A stretch of 64,000 nucleotides of DNA from Polyangium sp. 6x1 (lineage in GTDB: Bacteria > Myxococcota_A > Polyangia > Polyangiales > Polyangiaceae): assembly GCF_029946515.1 (NCBI RefSeq), contig NZ_JARZHH010000005.1, positions 224,575 to 288,574 of the forward strand. Reading direction: 5' to 3'. Below are positions 25,577 through 34,227 of the stretch, in pieces (within the stretch, counting starts at the first letter, position 1; each line of letters opens with the position of its first letter). Below the pieces are notes generated by a model. The model worked only from the letters and a program-made list of their open reading frames with translations, was not told the DNA's origin and made no database searches. A program made the translations under genes and the position numbers.

Positions 25577-25696
25577 CAGGCTGTTGATAAGCTTGCTGCG
25601 CACCCTGGATCGTCGGTCGTCGTCCTCGGAATACTCTCGTATTCCTGCGTCCTCCTCCCTAGCTCCAGGGCGCTCGCTACGCTTCTCAACAGCCTG
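25577..25696 (+). mobile_element. 120-bp MITE-like element, copy 1
   Basis: The element is bounded by perfect 11-bp terminal inverted repeats CAGGCTGTTGA / TCAACAGCCTG and flanked by a 4-bp direct repeat CTAG on both sides (25573-25576 and 25697-25700). Internally it forms a long imperfect hairpin with a GGAATAC...GTATTCC core. It contains no gene. The 4-bp YTAG duplication resembles the YTAR targets of IS5-type transposases; the source transposase is not in the window. The right-hand CTAG supplies the stop codon of the gene at 25697-26197. Confidence 0.85.
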
Positions 25697-26197
25697 CTAG
25701 TTCAGCGGCCTCGCGGGCCGCTCCGTGGCGAGGAACCTGAAGCGACCATAAAGCGTCGGGCCTTGCAGGTCCGCCTGGCTCATGGCGAGCACGCCCATGC
25801 CGATGTCCTCGAAAAGCAGGACGACGCCGAGCCAGCCCGCGAAATAGAGCATTCCGTGCGAGAGGCGGTGCTCGCGCAGCCGGTAGAGCTTCATCTCCTT
25901 GACGTGGAGCGGCCGGGCCGCCATCTGCTCCGCCATGGGCACGAGCGCGCCGAGGAGGGGCTGTTCGTCGATGCGGACGCCCTTCGTCAGGATGTGGAGA
26001 TCCGTGCCGAGCTGCTCGAAGAACGCGTCCATCACCTGGCCGAAATCGTCCGCCTGGACGAGTTTGTCCTTCACGTTCGACACGAGGGCGCGGAGCTCGT
26101 CGGCTTCGGGCCCGTCGAGGGGAGTGGAGCGTCCGGACGAACCCCGGGGGGAGGGGGTCACAGACGGGGGACGACGGGGGGGACGGGGAGGTTTCAT
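25697..26197 (-). CDS. Uncharacterised protein with Pro-rich N-terminus
   Basis: This 166-aa protein has no signal peptide and a Pro/Arg/Ser-rich first 30 residues. A helical region follows (ELRALVSNVKDKLVQADDFGQVMDAFFEQLG), then LYRLREHRLSHGMLYFAGWLGVVLLFEDIGMGVLAM, a moderately hydrophobic stretch too broken to call a membrane span with confidence. No family is recognised. Its TAG stop lies inside the CTAG target duplication of the adjacent MITE, so the insertion took place precisely at the end of the gene. Confidence 0.6.
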   Translation of the reverse strand: MKPPRPPRRPPSVTPSPRGSSGRSTPLDGPEADELRALVSNVKDKLVQADDFGQVMDAFFEQLGTDLHILTKGVRIDEQPLLGALVPMAEQMAARPLHVKEMKLYRLREHRLSHGMLYFAGWLGVVLLFEDIGMGVLAMSQADLQGPTLYGRFRFLATERPARPLN

Positions 26198-26527
26198 GGT
26201 GCTCGCCTACCGGGATCGGGTTTTTCTGGAACGGACCTCGTCACGCGCCGCGCGGCGCGATCGAGGCTCGCGCCCGTCCATCGACCGGAGCTTTACCCCA
26301 GTTGCGTCCTTTCGTGATTCTTTTTCGAACGGCCTCGAACGATTTCACAGTTCCGCGGAAAAACCAGGCGCGCGCCCCATGTTTGGCACGAAGAACCGAG
26401 CGGCCGGGGAGGGGGACGCGCCGGGGGTTGGGCCGGGGCGCGCCTCGCGCCGCGGGCCGGGAGCAGGGCTCATCGTGCGCAGCTCGTTCCCCCCTTCTGC
26501 GGGACTTCTGGTAACCTTCGCGCCCAC
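26198..26527. other. 330-bp intergenic region upstream of the Ser/Thr kinase
   Basis: No gene is supported here. The section around 26300-26360 is AT-richer than its surroundings and holds the likely promoters for the divergent genes at 26197 and 26528. No clear operator or RNA structure was seen. Confidence 0.4.
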
Positions 26528-28117
26528 ATGGACAGCGCCCCCCCGAGCCTCGCGACCCAGATCGCGCGACAGCGCGTGGGGCGCGTGCTCCGCGACAAGT
26601 GGCGCCTCGAGAGCGTGCTCGGGACGGGCGGGTTCGGCGCGGTCTACGCCGCGACCCACCGCACGGGCAAGCGCGTCGCCATCAAGATCATCCACCCCGA
26701 GCTCAACGCGATCGCCGACGCCCGCAGCCGCTTCCTGCGCGAAGCCTACGCCGTCAACGCCGTGAGCCACCCGGGCATGGTCTCGATCCTCGACGACGAC
26801 GTCGACGAGGACGGCTGCGTCTTCCTCGTGATGGAGCTGCTCGACGGCGAGACGCTCGAAGCGCGCCGCCTCCGCAGCGGCGGCAGCCTCGACTTCGAGG
26901 ACGTCCTCTCCATGGCCGATCCGATCCTCGACGTGCTCGCCGCAGCCCACGAGAAGGGCGTCGTGCATCGCGACCTCAAGCCCGAGAACGTCTTCCTCCT
27001 CCGCACCGGCCAGATCAAGCTGCTCGATTTCGGCGTCGCCAAGCTCCGCGAGGCGCCGCGCGGCAAGGCGCTCACCGTGAACGGCATCGTCATCGGCACG
27101 CCCGCCTTCATGCCGCCCGAGCAGGCCCGCGGGCAGTGGGAGCTCGTCGACGAGCGCTCCGATCTCTACTCGGTCGGCGCCACCCTGTTCACCCTGCTCA
27201 CCGGGCAGCTCGTCCACGGCAACCTCACGCCCCAGGAGTCGCTCGTCGCCGCCGTGACGCAGCAAGCGCCCTCGCTCGAGACCGTCTCGCCCGGCGCCCC
27301 CCGCGCCCTCGTCGCGCTCATCTCCCGCGCGCTCGCCTTCGACCGGAAGGACCGCTTCCAGACCGCCCGCGAAATGCAAGCCGCGGTGCGCGAGGTCTAC
27401 CACGAGCTCACCGGCGGCCTCGGCTTCACGGCGCCCCACGAGGCCCGGAGCGTGCCCTCCACCGACGAAGACGAGACGACGCAGACCGGCGGCGACGACG
27501 AGCCGACGGCGGTCCTCTCGCGAATGCCCCAGCTCGCGCTCGGGCGACGTCTCCCCTCGACGACCGCGCGGAGCCCGAGGCTCGTATCGCCGGACAGCGA
27601 GCCGACGATCGTCGGCGCGCCGCCCTCGATGACGCTGAAGCGCAGCGTGAACGGGCTTCTCGGGCCCGATTCGCGGGGGCAGCGGCTGGCATCGATCTTC
27701 GACTCGGCCGATTTCGGGGATCAATCGCAGCTCTCGGAGGAGATCGCGAAGGCGACAGCCGAGCTCAATGCCTCGGCGGCGGCCGCAGCAGAAAAGAAGA
27801 AGGCGCCGGCGGCGGCCGCGGGCCCGGAGCCCGAGGAGGCCACGATCCCCAACGTGAAGGAAGAGCCGGCAAAATCGGCCGATCCGAAGAGCGCCCAAGG
27901 CGCGCCCCGGGCCACGAATCCTCCCCGGACGTGGATCTACGTGCTCCTCGTGCTCGCCCTCATGGGCGCCGCCCTTGGGTGGGCCCTGCTCCGTGCGAAG
28001 CAGCGTCGAGCCGCGGCGGCTTTCGGGCTCGGGGCGGCGACGCGCGTCGAAGCTTGCTATGCTGGGTCGTGGCCTGGCTCGTCGCCCTGGGACTCGTCGC
28101 GTTTGTCGTGGTCGTGA
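26528..28117 (+). CDS. Membrane-anchored Ser/Thr protein kinase
   Basis: This 529-aa Hanks-type kinase has the Gly-rich loop [10 protein letters not shown] (31-40), Lys53 in VAIKII, a catalytic loop [10 protein letters not shown] with Asp149, DFG at 167-169, and [25 protein letters not shown] as the activation-segment end and APE region. The domain ends near 300. A Ser/Thr/Asp-rich spacer and an Ala/Glu/Lys stretch follow to about 455, then one membrane span (about 462-482, [20 protein letters not shown]) and a short tail. The layout places the kinase inside and the tail outside. Its end overlaps the next gene by 49 nt. Confidence 0.93.
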   Translation: MDSAPPSLATQIARQRVGRVLRDKWRLESVLGTGGFGAVYAATHRTGKRVAIKIIHPELNAIADARSRFLREAYAVNAVSHPGMVSILDDDVDEDGCVFLVMELLDGETLEARRLRSGGSLDFEDVLSMADPILDVLAAAHEKGVVHRDLKPENVFLLRTGQIKLLDFGVAKLREAPRGKALTVNGIVIGTPAFMPPEQARGQWELVDERSDLYSVGATLFTLLTGQLVHGNLTPQESLVAAVTQQAPSLETVSPGAPRALVALISRALAFDRKDRFQTAREMQAAVREVYHELTGGLGFTAPHEARSVPSTDEDETTQTGGDDEPTAVLSRMPQLALGRRLPSTTARSPRLVSPDSEPTIVGAPPSMTLKRSVNGLLGPDSRGQRLASIFDSADFGDQSQLSEEIAKATAELNASAAAAAEKKKAPAAAAGPEPEEATIPNVKEEPAKSADPKSAQGAPRATNPPRTWIYVLLVLALMGAALGWALLRAKQRRAAAAFGLGAATRVEACYAGSWPGSSPWDSSRLSWS

Positions 28118-28410
28118 TCGTCTCGGTAGAGCGCACGCGCCGGCTGCTCGTCGTCGAGGCGGAAGGCGGGAAGGTCGCGCGGCTCTCCGGCCGGGCACCA
28201 GCGGATCTCGCCGCCGACATCGAGGACATCCTCGCTCGATCCCGCGCGACGGGGACGATCGTGCTCAGGCTCGAGGGCGGACGCGTGGTGGTTCGGGCCG
28301 AAAAAGGAATCGACGAGACCACGGCGCAGCGGCTGCGCAACGTGGTCGGGCGGTTCCCCGTGGCCCGGCTGCGCACGGCGCGGCGTGTGGAGCGCAGCGG
28401 GGCTCGTTAG
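28069..28410 (+). CDS. DUF3634-family membrane protein
   Basis: This 113-aa protein starts at GTG 28069, inside the 3' end of the kinase gene in another frame. An N-terminal span ([19 protein letters not shown]) is followed by a small domain: LLVVEAEGGKVARLSGRAPADLAADIEDILARSRATGTIVLRLEGGRVVVRAEKGIDETTAQRLRNVVGRFPVARLRTA. Length and pattern fit DUF3634, a short anchored domain common in Gammaproteobacteria and myxobacteria, role unknown. Its TAG stop lies within the TTAG target duplication of MITE copy 2. The overlap with the kinase suggests joint expression. Confidence 0.7.
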   Translation: MAWLVALGLVAFVVVVIVSVERTRRLLVVEAEGGKVARLSGRAPADLAADIEDILARSRATGTIVLRLEGGRVVVRAEKGIDETTAQRLRNVVGRFPVARLRTARRVERSGAR

Positions 28411-28530
28411 CAGGCTGTTGAGAAACGCCGCGAGCGCCCTGGAGCTAGGGAGGAGGACGCTGGAATCCAGGCGTATTCCGAGGACGACGACCGACGATCC
28501 AGGGCGCGCAGCAAGTTTATCAACAGCCTG
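28411..28530 (-). mobile_element. 120-bp MITE-like element, copy 2 (inverted)
   Basis: This is the reverse orientation of the copy at 25577, again 120 bp with terminal repeats CAGGCTGTTGA / TCAACAGCCTG, flanked by a direct TTAG (28407-28410 and 28531-28534). The internal sequence matches copy 1 over most of its length, with changes clustered in the central hairpin. The pair brackets the 2.7-kb segment carrying the hypothetical gene, kinase and DUF3634 gene. Confidence 0.85.
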
Positions 28531-28534
28531 TTAG

Positions 28535-28650
28535 GGGATGCGCGGGGCTTTGCCCCGCACCCCAGAAGGGGGCTGTCCGCCCCCTTCACCCCGGACCAAG
28601 CGCGGCCTGGACCGAAAACGGAAAAACCGCGCAGCGCGCGGTTTCTCCGA
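28535..28650 (-). repeat. GC-rich composite hairpin repeat, copy E
   Basis: This block follows MITE copy 2 directly. In order it contains a GGGGCTTTGCCCC hairpin, a GGGGGCTGTCCGCCCCC hairpin, a CCGG...CCTGG segment, and a stem with GAAAAACCGCGC (28621-28632), AGC, GCGCGGTTTCTC (28636-28647) with one mismatch. It has the same module order as the copy at 55881, with different stem sequences. Confidence 0.6.
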
Positions 28651-28724
28651 TGGGCCCGTGGGAAGACCACACCCGCCTCGCCAGGGGACAGGGTCGCCCC
28701 GGCGATGCGATATCGAATGCCTTT

Positions 28725-28991
28725 TCAGGCCTTCTCGAGGAATTTCCGGACCTGCGACTCGATCGCGCTGCCAGGCACCACGAAGGGCTTGTCCGTGATG
28801 TCCACGGCGAACGCCTGGCCCGTGATCGTGTAGATGCCCTTCACCGTGCCGGCCGGCGTCGGCACCGAGAAGTCACCCTTCTTCTCGTCACCGCCGAACT
28901 TGCCGCCCGCCTTCTCGATCGCGCCCTTCGCCTTCGCGATGATCTCGACTGCGGCGCCGGGGAAATTGACCGAGAAACTGTGCTTTGCCAT
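28725..28991 (-). CDS. Small protein, possibly PHA-system (PHA_gran_rgn-like)
   Basis: This 88-aa basic protein starts MAKHSFSVNFPGAAVEIIAKAKGAIEKAGGKFGGDEKKGDFSV and continues with PTPAGTVKGIYTITGQAFAVDITDKPFVVPGSAIESQVRKFLEKA. One helix, three or four strands and one helix, with G-x-I/V-x-G strand turns, fit the size and order of the polyhydroxyalkanoate-system small family. That match is weak by eye. No PHA synthase is nearby. GAGGGG precedes the start on the reverse strand. Confidence 0.6.
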   Translation of the reverse strand: MAKHSFSVNFPGAAVEIIAKAKGAIEKAGGKFGGDEKKGDFSVPTPAGTVKGIYTITGQAFAVDITDKPFVVPGSAIESQVRKFLEKA

Positions 28992-29094
28992 GTCGTATAC
29001 CCCTCTGGTTGTGCGCCGCAGGGAGCGTTCTCCCCCTCACGGCAGTGGCGACCCTAATCCGTTCCCGTGACGAAATCCAGACCGAACTCCTGCT

Positions 29095-29122
29095 CTTATC
29101 GAAGTGCTTCGATAAGAAGCAC
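29095..29122 (-). terminator. Overlapping alternative hairpins at the 3' end of the gene ending at 29122
   Basis: CTTATCGAAG (29095-29104), TG, CTTCGATAAG (29107-29116) form a perfect 10-bp stem. An alternative stem GTGCTTC (29104-29110), GATAA, GAAGCAC (29116-29122) uses part of the same bases, so the two cannot coexist. The site directly follows the stop of the minus-strand gene at 29122, fitting a terminator, but it lacks a U-tract. Confidence 0.4.
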
Positions 29123-30252
29123 TAGGCCTGCGGTCGCGGCTTGCTCCGCTTCTTCTCGGCCTCGAGCGTCTCTTCGAGCTTCCCGCTGCCCGTATCCACG
29201 ACCTCGCGCTCGTACCAGGGCCGCGTCGCGTTCTCCCGGAGACGGTAGGTGAGCCACACGCCGAACAGCAGCGGCACCACGCTCCAGGCGAGGTGGTGGA
29301 CCGTCAGGTGACCCCCGATCGTCGTGTTCGAAGCGAGCGCCCCCTCGACGAGCCGCACCGGCAAGATCTGGCCCTCGTGCATCCACGCGAAGTCTTCCTG
29401 CTCCACCTCGTCGTCGACCGAAACTCCCTCCCGCGGCGAAAGCCATACCCGATAATGGTGCGTGATGGTGTCGTCGCTCTCCGTGACGTAATGGTCGAGC
29501 TTCTGAATGGTGGCCGTCGTGTCCCTGCCGGCCCAGCGCCGTATGTGATAGCCGAGGAACATGATGTGAAACGCGAGCGCGCTGAGCACGATCCACATCG
29601 CCCAGCGCCCGTGGAAGCGGGCGCGCTCGTGGAAACGCTCCCCGAGCGGCTGCGACGAGAGCAGCATGCGTCCACTGCGCGGCGGCCGGAGCACGAACCC
29701 CTCGCGCCCCGATCGGTAGGCCGCCCCCGGCTGCGCCTCCGGATCCAGGGCGCGCGAGAGTACGCCCGAGGCATACACGCCTTCGCCGGGGGTGAGCTCG
29801 GCGTAACGCGTGCGGGACTTCAGGTCGACGCGGACGAGCCCGTCCATCTCGTCCACGAGGAAGACGTCGTCCCGCGGCTCGATCCGCACCCGATCGCCGG
29901 ACGCGAGGCGCAGATAAAATGGCGCGACGAGGACCCGCCGATTCTTTTCGGTCCACTTGTGCGACCACACGCCGGAGCTCTCGGACTCCTCGCCCTCCTG
30001 ATCCACCTCGACGCGGACCGTGGTCTCCGACCCCTCGGCCCGCTCGACCTTGCCGAAGAGCATCGCCTCGCCGGGGACGAGCGACCGTTCGCCGTCGAAC
30101 GAGGCCTCGGCGGCCCGCGCCTCCGCGCGCTTGCGGGTCCGCGCGAGGAGCGCGGCCGCGAAGAGCGCGAGGAAACCCAGCGTACCCACGCCGTCCACGA
30201 GCAACGACGAGAACAAGGGGCCGAGGTGGTTCTCCGACATGAGATCGGACAT
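29122..30252 (-). CDS. Membrane protein with GIDE/MULAN-like domain, function unknown
   Basis: This 376-aa protein has a first span near residues 18-38 ([16 protein letters not shown]), a soluble domain (about 50-215), a second span ([19 protein letters not shown], about 228-246), an extracytoplasmic loop and a third span near 325-343. The soluble part reads [26 protein letters not shown] ... [21 protein letters not shown] ... [17 protein letters not shown], the order of the GIDE domain in mitochondrial MULAN and bacterial relatives. The match is by pattern only. It has no RING finger. A start at 30240 (MSENHL) is equally possible. Confidence 0.68.
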   Translation of the reverse strand: MSDLMSENHLGPLFSSLLVDGVGTLGFLALFAAALLARTRKRAEARAAEASFDGERSLVPGEAMLFGKVERAEGSETTVRVEVDQEGEESESSGVWSHKWTEKNRRVLVAPFYLRLASGDRVRIEPRDDVFLVDEMDGLVRVDLKSRTRYAELTPGEGVYASGVLSRALDPEAQPGAAYRSGREGFVLRPPRSGRMLLSSQPLGERFHERARFHGRWAMWIVLSALAFHIMFLGYHIRRWAGRDTTATIQKLDHYVTESDDTITHHYRVWLSPREGVSVDDEVEQEDFAWMHEGQILPVRLVEGALASNTTIGGHLTVHHLAWSVVPLLFGVWLTYRLRENATRPWYEREVVDTGSGKLEETLEAEKKRSKPRPQA

Positions 30253-30411
30253 GGCGGCGACTCTACCACACACGCGAGCCGAGCCGCGGCCTTGCTGCGC
30301 CCGGAAACCCCCTTGACACCGGCCACCTCGGGGAGTTTGCTCCTCCCTCGCCTCCGAGGCGGCCCGCGGGGGGCACGTCGGGGGGCGAGACACGCTGCGG
30401 AGGAAATCGCA

Positions 30412-31932
30412 ATGGTGTACGTGCCGCCCAACCAAGAAGGCTCCAAGGTCTCGTTCAAGTCCCGCTATGGGAACTACATCGGCGGCGAGTGGGTCGCCCC
30501 GGTGAAGGGGGAGCATTTCGAGGACATCTCCCCCGTGACCGGCCGGCCCTTCTGCGAGATCCCGCGCTCCTCCGCCGAGGACATCGACAAGGCGCTCGAC
30601 GCCGCGCACGCCGCGCGCGCCGCCTGGGGTCGCACCTCGCCGACGGATCGCGCGAACATCCTCAACAAGATCGCCGACCGCATGGAGCAGAACCTGGAGA
30701 AGCTCGCGGTCGCCGAGACATGGGACAATGGAAAGCCCGTGCGCGAGACGCTCGCGGCCGACCTGCCGCTCGCCATCGACCATTTTCGGTATTTCGCGGG
30801 CTGTATTCGTGGCTCGGAGGGAACGATCGGCCAGATCGACGACACCACCGTCGCCTACCATTTCCCCGAGCCGCTCGGCGTCATCGGCCAGATCATCCCC
30901 TGGAACTTCCCGCTGCTCATGGCCGCGTGGAAGCTCGCGCCCGCGCTCGCTGCTGGAAACTGCGTCGTCCTGAAGCCCGCCGAGCAGACGCCGGCCTCGA
31001 TTCTGCTCTGGGCCGAGATCGTCGGCGACCTCCTCCCGCCGGGCGTCGTGAACATCGTCAATGGATTCGGCTTCGAGGCCGGAAAGCCGCTCGCGTCGAG
31101 CCCGCGCATCGCGAAGATCGCGTTCACCGGCGAGACCACGACGGGGCGGCTCATCATGCAATATGCCTCGGAGAACCTGATCCCCGTCACCCTGGAGCTC
31201 GGCGGCAAGTCGCCGAACGTGTTCTTCGAGGACGTCTTCGCGCACAACGACGATTTCGCGGACAAGGCGATGGAAGGGTTTGCCATGTTCGCCCTGAACC
31301 AGGGCGAGGTCTGCACCTGCCCGTCGCGCGCGCTCGTAAGCGAGAAGATTTATGGCCAGTTCCTCGAGCGCGCCGTCGAGCGGACGAAGAGGATCAAGCA
31401 GGGCAACCCCCTCGATCCGACGACGATGATCGGCGCGCAGGCGTCGAGTGATCAGCTCGAAAAGATCCTCTCCTACATCGACATCGGCAAGAAGGAGGGC
31501 GCGAAGCTCCTGACCGGCGGCGATCGCGTGCGGCTCGGCGGCGATCTCGACAATGGGTATTACGTCGCGCCGACGATCTTCGAGGGCACGAACCGGATGC
31601 GCGTCTTCCAGGAGGAGATCTTCGGGCCGGTCGTGAGCGTGACGTCGTTCAAGGACGAGGCCGAGGCGCTCGCGGTCGCGAACGACACGCTCTACGGCCT
31701 CGGCGCCGGCGTGTGGACGCGCGACATCAACACGGCGTATCGCATGGGCCGCGCGATCCAGGCGGGCCGCGTGTGGACGAACTGCTATCACCTCTATCCG
31801 GCGCACGCGGCGTTCGGCGGGTACAAGCAGTCGGGCATCGGGCGCGAGACGCACAAGATGATGCTCTCGCATTACCAGCAGACGAAGAACCTGCTCGTCA
31901 GCTACAGCCCGAAGGCGCTGGGGTTCTTCTGA
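30412..31932 (+). CDS. NAD-dependent aldehyde dehydrogenase
   Basis: This 506-aa enzyme is of the aldehyde dehydrogenase superfamily. It has IPWNFPLLM (163-170) as the cofactor loop, [17 protein letters not shown], catalytic Glu262 in LELGGKSPN and nucleophile Cys301 in [11 protein letters not shown], then [13 protein letters not shown] and [16 protein letters not shown] near the end. Length and the [10 protein letters not shown] tail match the acetaldehyde/aliphatic aldehyde group (Adh/ExaC-like). It overlaps the DUF779 gene by one base (TGATG); that pairing is common in bacteria. Confidence 0.94.
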   Translation: MVYVPPNQEGSKVSFKSRYGNYIGGEWVAPVKGEHFEDISPVTGRPFCEIPRSSAEDIDKALDAAHAARAAWGRTSPTDRANILNKIADRMEQNLEKLAVAETWDNGKPVRETLAADLPLAIDHFRYFAGCIRGSEGTIGQIDDTTVAYHFPEPLGVIGQIIPWNFPLLMAAWKLAPALAAGNCVVLKPAEQTPASILLWAEIVGDLLPPGVVNIVNGFGFEAGKPLASSPRIAKIAFTGETTTGRLIMQYASENLIPVTLELGGKSPNVFFEDVFAHNDDFADKAMEGFAMFALNQGEVCTCPSRALVSEKIYGQFLERAVERTKRIKQGNPLDPTTMIGAQASSDQLEKILSYIDIGKKEGAKLLTGGDRVRLGGDLDNGYYVAPTIFEGTNRMRVFQEEIFGPVVSVTSFKDEAEALAVANDTLYGLGAGVWTRDINTAYRMGRAIQAGRVWTNCYHLYPAHAAFGGYKQSGIGRETHKMMLSHYQQTKNLLVSYSPKALGFF

Positions 31933-32327
31933 TGGAACCGACGGTCCCGCCGCGCGTCATGGCCACGGAGGCGGCCATTGGCCTCATCCGGCGGCTCATG
32001 GCGCGCCACGGCCCGCTCATGTTCCACCAATCGGGGGGCTGCTGCGACGGCAGCGCCCCGATGTGCTACCCGCGCGGTGAGTTCAAGGTGGGCGAGCGGG
32101 ACGTGCTGCTCGGCGAGATCGAGGGCTGCCCCGTGTACATCGGCGGCGCGCAGTTCGAGCTGTGGAAACACACGCAGCTCGTGATTGACGCCGTCCCGGG
32201 TCGCGGGGCCGGCTTCTCGATCGAGTCCCCCGAGGGCATGCGATTCCTCACGCGGTCGAATGTCTTCGGCGGGGACGAGCTCTGCGCGCTCGACGCCGCC
32301 GGCGTCAAGCGCGGGCCGCAAGGCTGA
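31932..32327 (+). CDS. DUF779 protein
   Basis: This 131-aa protein has the DUF779 hallmarks HGPLMFHQSGGCCDGSAPMCYP, LLGEIEGCPVYIGGAQFELWKHTQLVIDAVPGRGAGFSIE and GMRFLTRSNVF. The GGCCDGS motif with adjacent Cys is invariant in the family, which often follows aldehyde dehydrogenase genes; a supporting or redox role has been assumed but not proven. It is translationally coupled to the dehydrogenase. Its last 23 nt overlap the convergent methyltransferase. Confidence 0.92.
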   Translation: MEPTVPPRVMATEAAIGLIRRLMARHGPLMFHQSGGCCDGSAPMCYPRGEFKVGERDVLLGEIEGCPVYIGGAQFELWKHTQLVIDAVPGRGAGFSIESPEGMRFLTRSNVFGGDELCALDAAGVKRGPQG

Positions 32328-34140
32328 GCACGGCATACCGCTCGAAGAGCGCCCGCAGCCGGTCCGCCTCCGTGCGGAACGGTTTCCCCCCCTCGAAAAG
32401 CCCCTCCACGGCCCTGTCGAGCGCATCGTGGGCCTGCGCCAAACCTGCTGGCATCCCCCGCAGATCGTAAAGCTCGCCGAGGCTCTTCCCGCCGAACGTG
32501 TTTCGCGCGTCGAGCACCCCGCGCGCCGCCTCCTCCACGCGGCGGCGCCCCTCGGCGTCGGCCTCGGGGAACGGGAACGTGCAATACGTCAGGTGCGGCG
32601 CGATGCTGATGTCGCTCTTCATGCGCCCGCCGACGGCGCGCACCCAGGCCATGAACATGCTCGATTGCAGCATGCCGAAGAGCCAATCGTCCGCGCCGGG
32701 GAACGTGATCAGCTTGTTGCCGGCGATCACGTCGGGACCGAGGAACGCCGCGGGGATCACGCGGCGGTTTTCGGACGACACCTCCGGGAGCGCGAGGTAA
32801 CGAACCGCCGGCTGCCGGATCTGCGTGAAGAGCCACGGTTTGTCCGCGAGATCCCGCACCGATGGCGTGCGCGACGCGAGGCGCACGCGACGCACGGCCT
32901 CGATGCGCTCGCGCAGGAGCGGGGACGCCGCGCGCTCCTCGGGGCTCACGCCTTCGAGCCAGAGGCAATGGCGCGGCTCGTCCCAGAGAAACTCCGACGC
33001 CTGCAGATACCGGCGCACGTAGCGCCGAGCCACGGGATCGGCCATCACGGCGGCGTGATCCGCGGGCTCGACGACGAGGTGGCCGCCGTCGGTCGGCTGG
33101 CTGCCCTTCGTGCCCGCGGGATAACCGGCTCGGAGCGGGGTTTTTCGTTTCCGCAGCACGACGTCCGGCCCGTCGGCGAGATACACGTTGATGTTCGACG
33201 CGCTCCTTTCGACGGGTTCGCCCCGCGGATCGGGGTACTCGAAGAGCCGCCGCGCGCCCGTTTTTCCGCGGGAAAAACCGAGCACCACCACGTGGACGTT
33301 CGCCTTGCCTTTCGCGTCGCTCGCCCAGGGAAAGGTCCGGTGCGCGAAGTCGATGCGATACCCGTACCGGCGGAGCAGGGGGCCGAGGCACCGCGCCTGC
33401 TCGCCCTGCGTCAGCGAGTTCGTGGTGACGAACGCGAATCGGACCGGGTGGCTCGCGCCGTACGCGATCGCGCGGGCGAGGAAGGCCGCGGCATAATCGA
33501 GCCTGCCGGCGTCGAGCCCGCGCGTGTCGAGTTGTTCGAACGCGAGGCGGCGATCCTCCTGCTGCGCGGGGCTCATCCAGGCCATGCCCACGAACGGCGG
33601 GTTTCCGAGGACGAACGACGCGCGCTCGGCGGGCAAGACCCGGTTCCAATCGAGCCGCAGCGCATTGCCGACCTCGACGCGCGGCTCGTCGCGCGGCCCC
33701 ACGAATTCGAGCCCGCCGTGCTCGGCGGACGCGGCCTCCTGCTGAAGCACGCGTTGTGCGGCATTCGCGGCGCGCTCGTCGATCTCGATGCCGTGAAACT
33801 GATCGAGCCTCACCCGGCGCGGCAGGACCGTGCCCCGGGCGCGGAGGCGCGCGAGGGCTTCGATTTCGAGCCTGCGTATTTCTCGGTAGGCGACCACGAG
33901 AAAATTTCCCGCGCCGCACGAGGGATCGAGGAAGCAGAGGCCGAGGAGCCGCTCGACGAAGGCGCGGAGCGCCGCTGTCGTGCGCGCCGCGGCGAGCGAC
34001 GCTTCGAGCGCGTCGAGGAAAAGCGGCCGGATCGTGCGGAGGATGAACGCCTCGTTCGTGTAATGGACGCCGAGCCGCCGGCGCTCCGCGGCGCTGATCG
34101 TCTCCTCCACGCGCTCGGGCGCTCGGTTCACGGGCGACAT
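32305..34140 (-). CDS. Solitary MmeI-like N6-adenine DNA methyltransferase
   Basis: This 611-aa protein begins with RRRLGVHYTNEAFILRTIRPLFLDAL, the entry helix of the MmeI/type IIL methyltransferase. SAM motif I is LDPSCGAGNFL (Asp72), followed by QFHGIEIDERA and catalytic motif IV GNPPF (180-183). A large C-terminal specificity region follows (DIAHRTFPWASDAKGKANVHVVV, SEFLWDEPRHCLWLEG, GGRMKSDISIAPHLTYCTFPFPE). MmeI itself has an N-terminal PD-(D/E)XK nuclease of about 150 residues and a total near 900; here the nuclease is absent. No restriction, BREX or DISARM component adjoins it. It may be an orphan epigenetic methylase. Confidence 0.88.
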   Translation of the reverse strand: MSPVNRAPERVEETISAAERRRLGVHYTNEAFILRTIRPLFLDALEASLAAARTTAALRAFVERLLGLCFLDPSCGAGNFLVVAYREIRRLEIEALARLRARGTVLPRRVRLDQFHGIEIDERAANAAQRVLQQEAASAEHGGLEFVGPRDEPRVEVGNALRLDWNRVLPAERASFVLGNPPFVGMAWMSPAQQEDRRLAFEQLDTRGLDAGRLDYAAAFLARAIAYGASHPVRFAFVTTNSLTQGEQARCLGPLLRRYGYRIDFAHRTFPWASDAKGKANVHVVVLGFSRGKTGARRLFEYPDPRGEPVERSASNINVYLADGPDVVLRKRKTPLRAGYPAGTKGSQPTDGGHLVVEPADHAAVMADPVARRYVRRYLQASEFLWDEPRHCLWLEGVSPEERAASPLLRERIEAVRRVRLASRTPSVRDLADKPWLFTQIRQPAVRYLALPEVSSENRRVIPAAFLGPDVIAGNKLITFPGADDWLFGMLQSSMFMAWVRAVGGRMKSDISIAPHLTYCTFPFPEADAEGRRRVEEAARGVLDARNTFGGKSLGELYDLRGMPAGLAQAHDALDRAVEGLFEGGKPFRTEADRLRALFERYAVLSLAARA

Positions 34141-34227
34141 GATGTTCGTCCGTCCTGCCGTGCGTCAAGGCGCAGCGCGGGGAGGGCAGCGGAAGAAATC
34201 GCTGGCGCACGGGAGGCGAATGGAAGG

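Noticed and set aside
25577..28530. A composite transposon carrying the kinase
   Set aside because: The flanking elements have no transposase, each has its own target duplication, and no outer duplication of the full 2.95-kb segment is seen.
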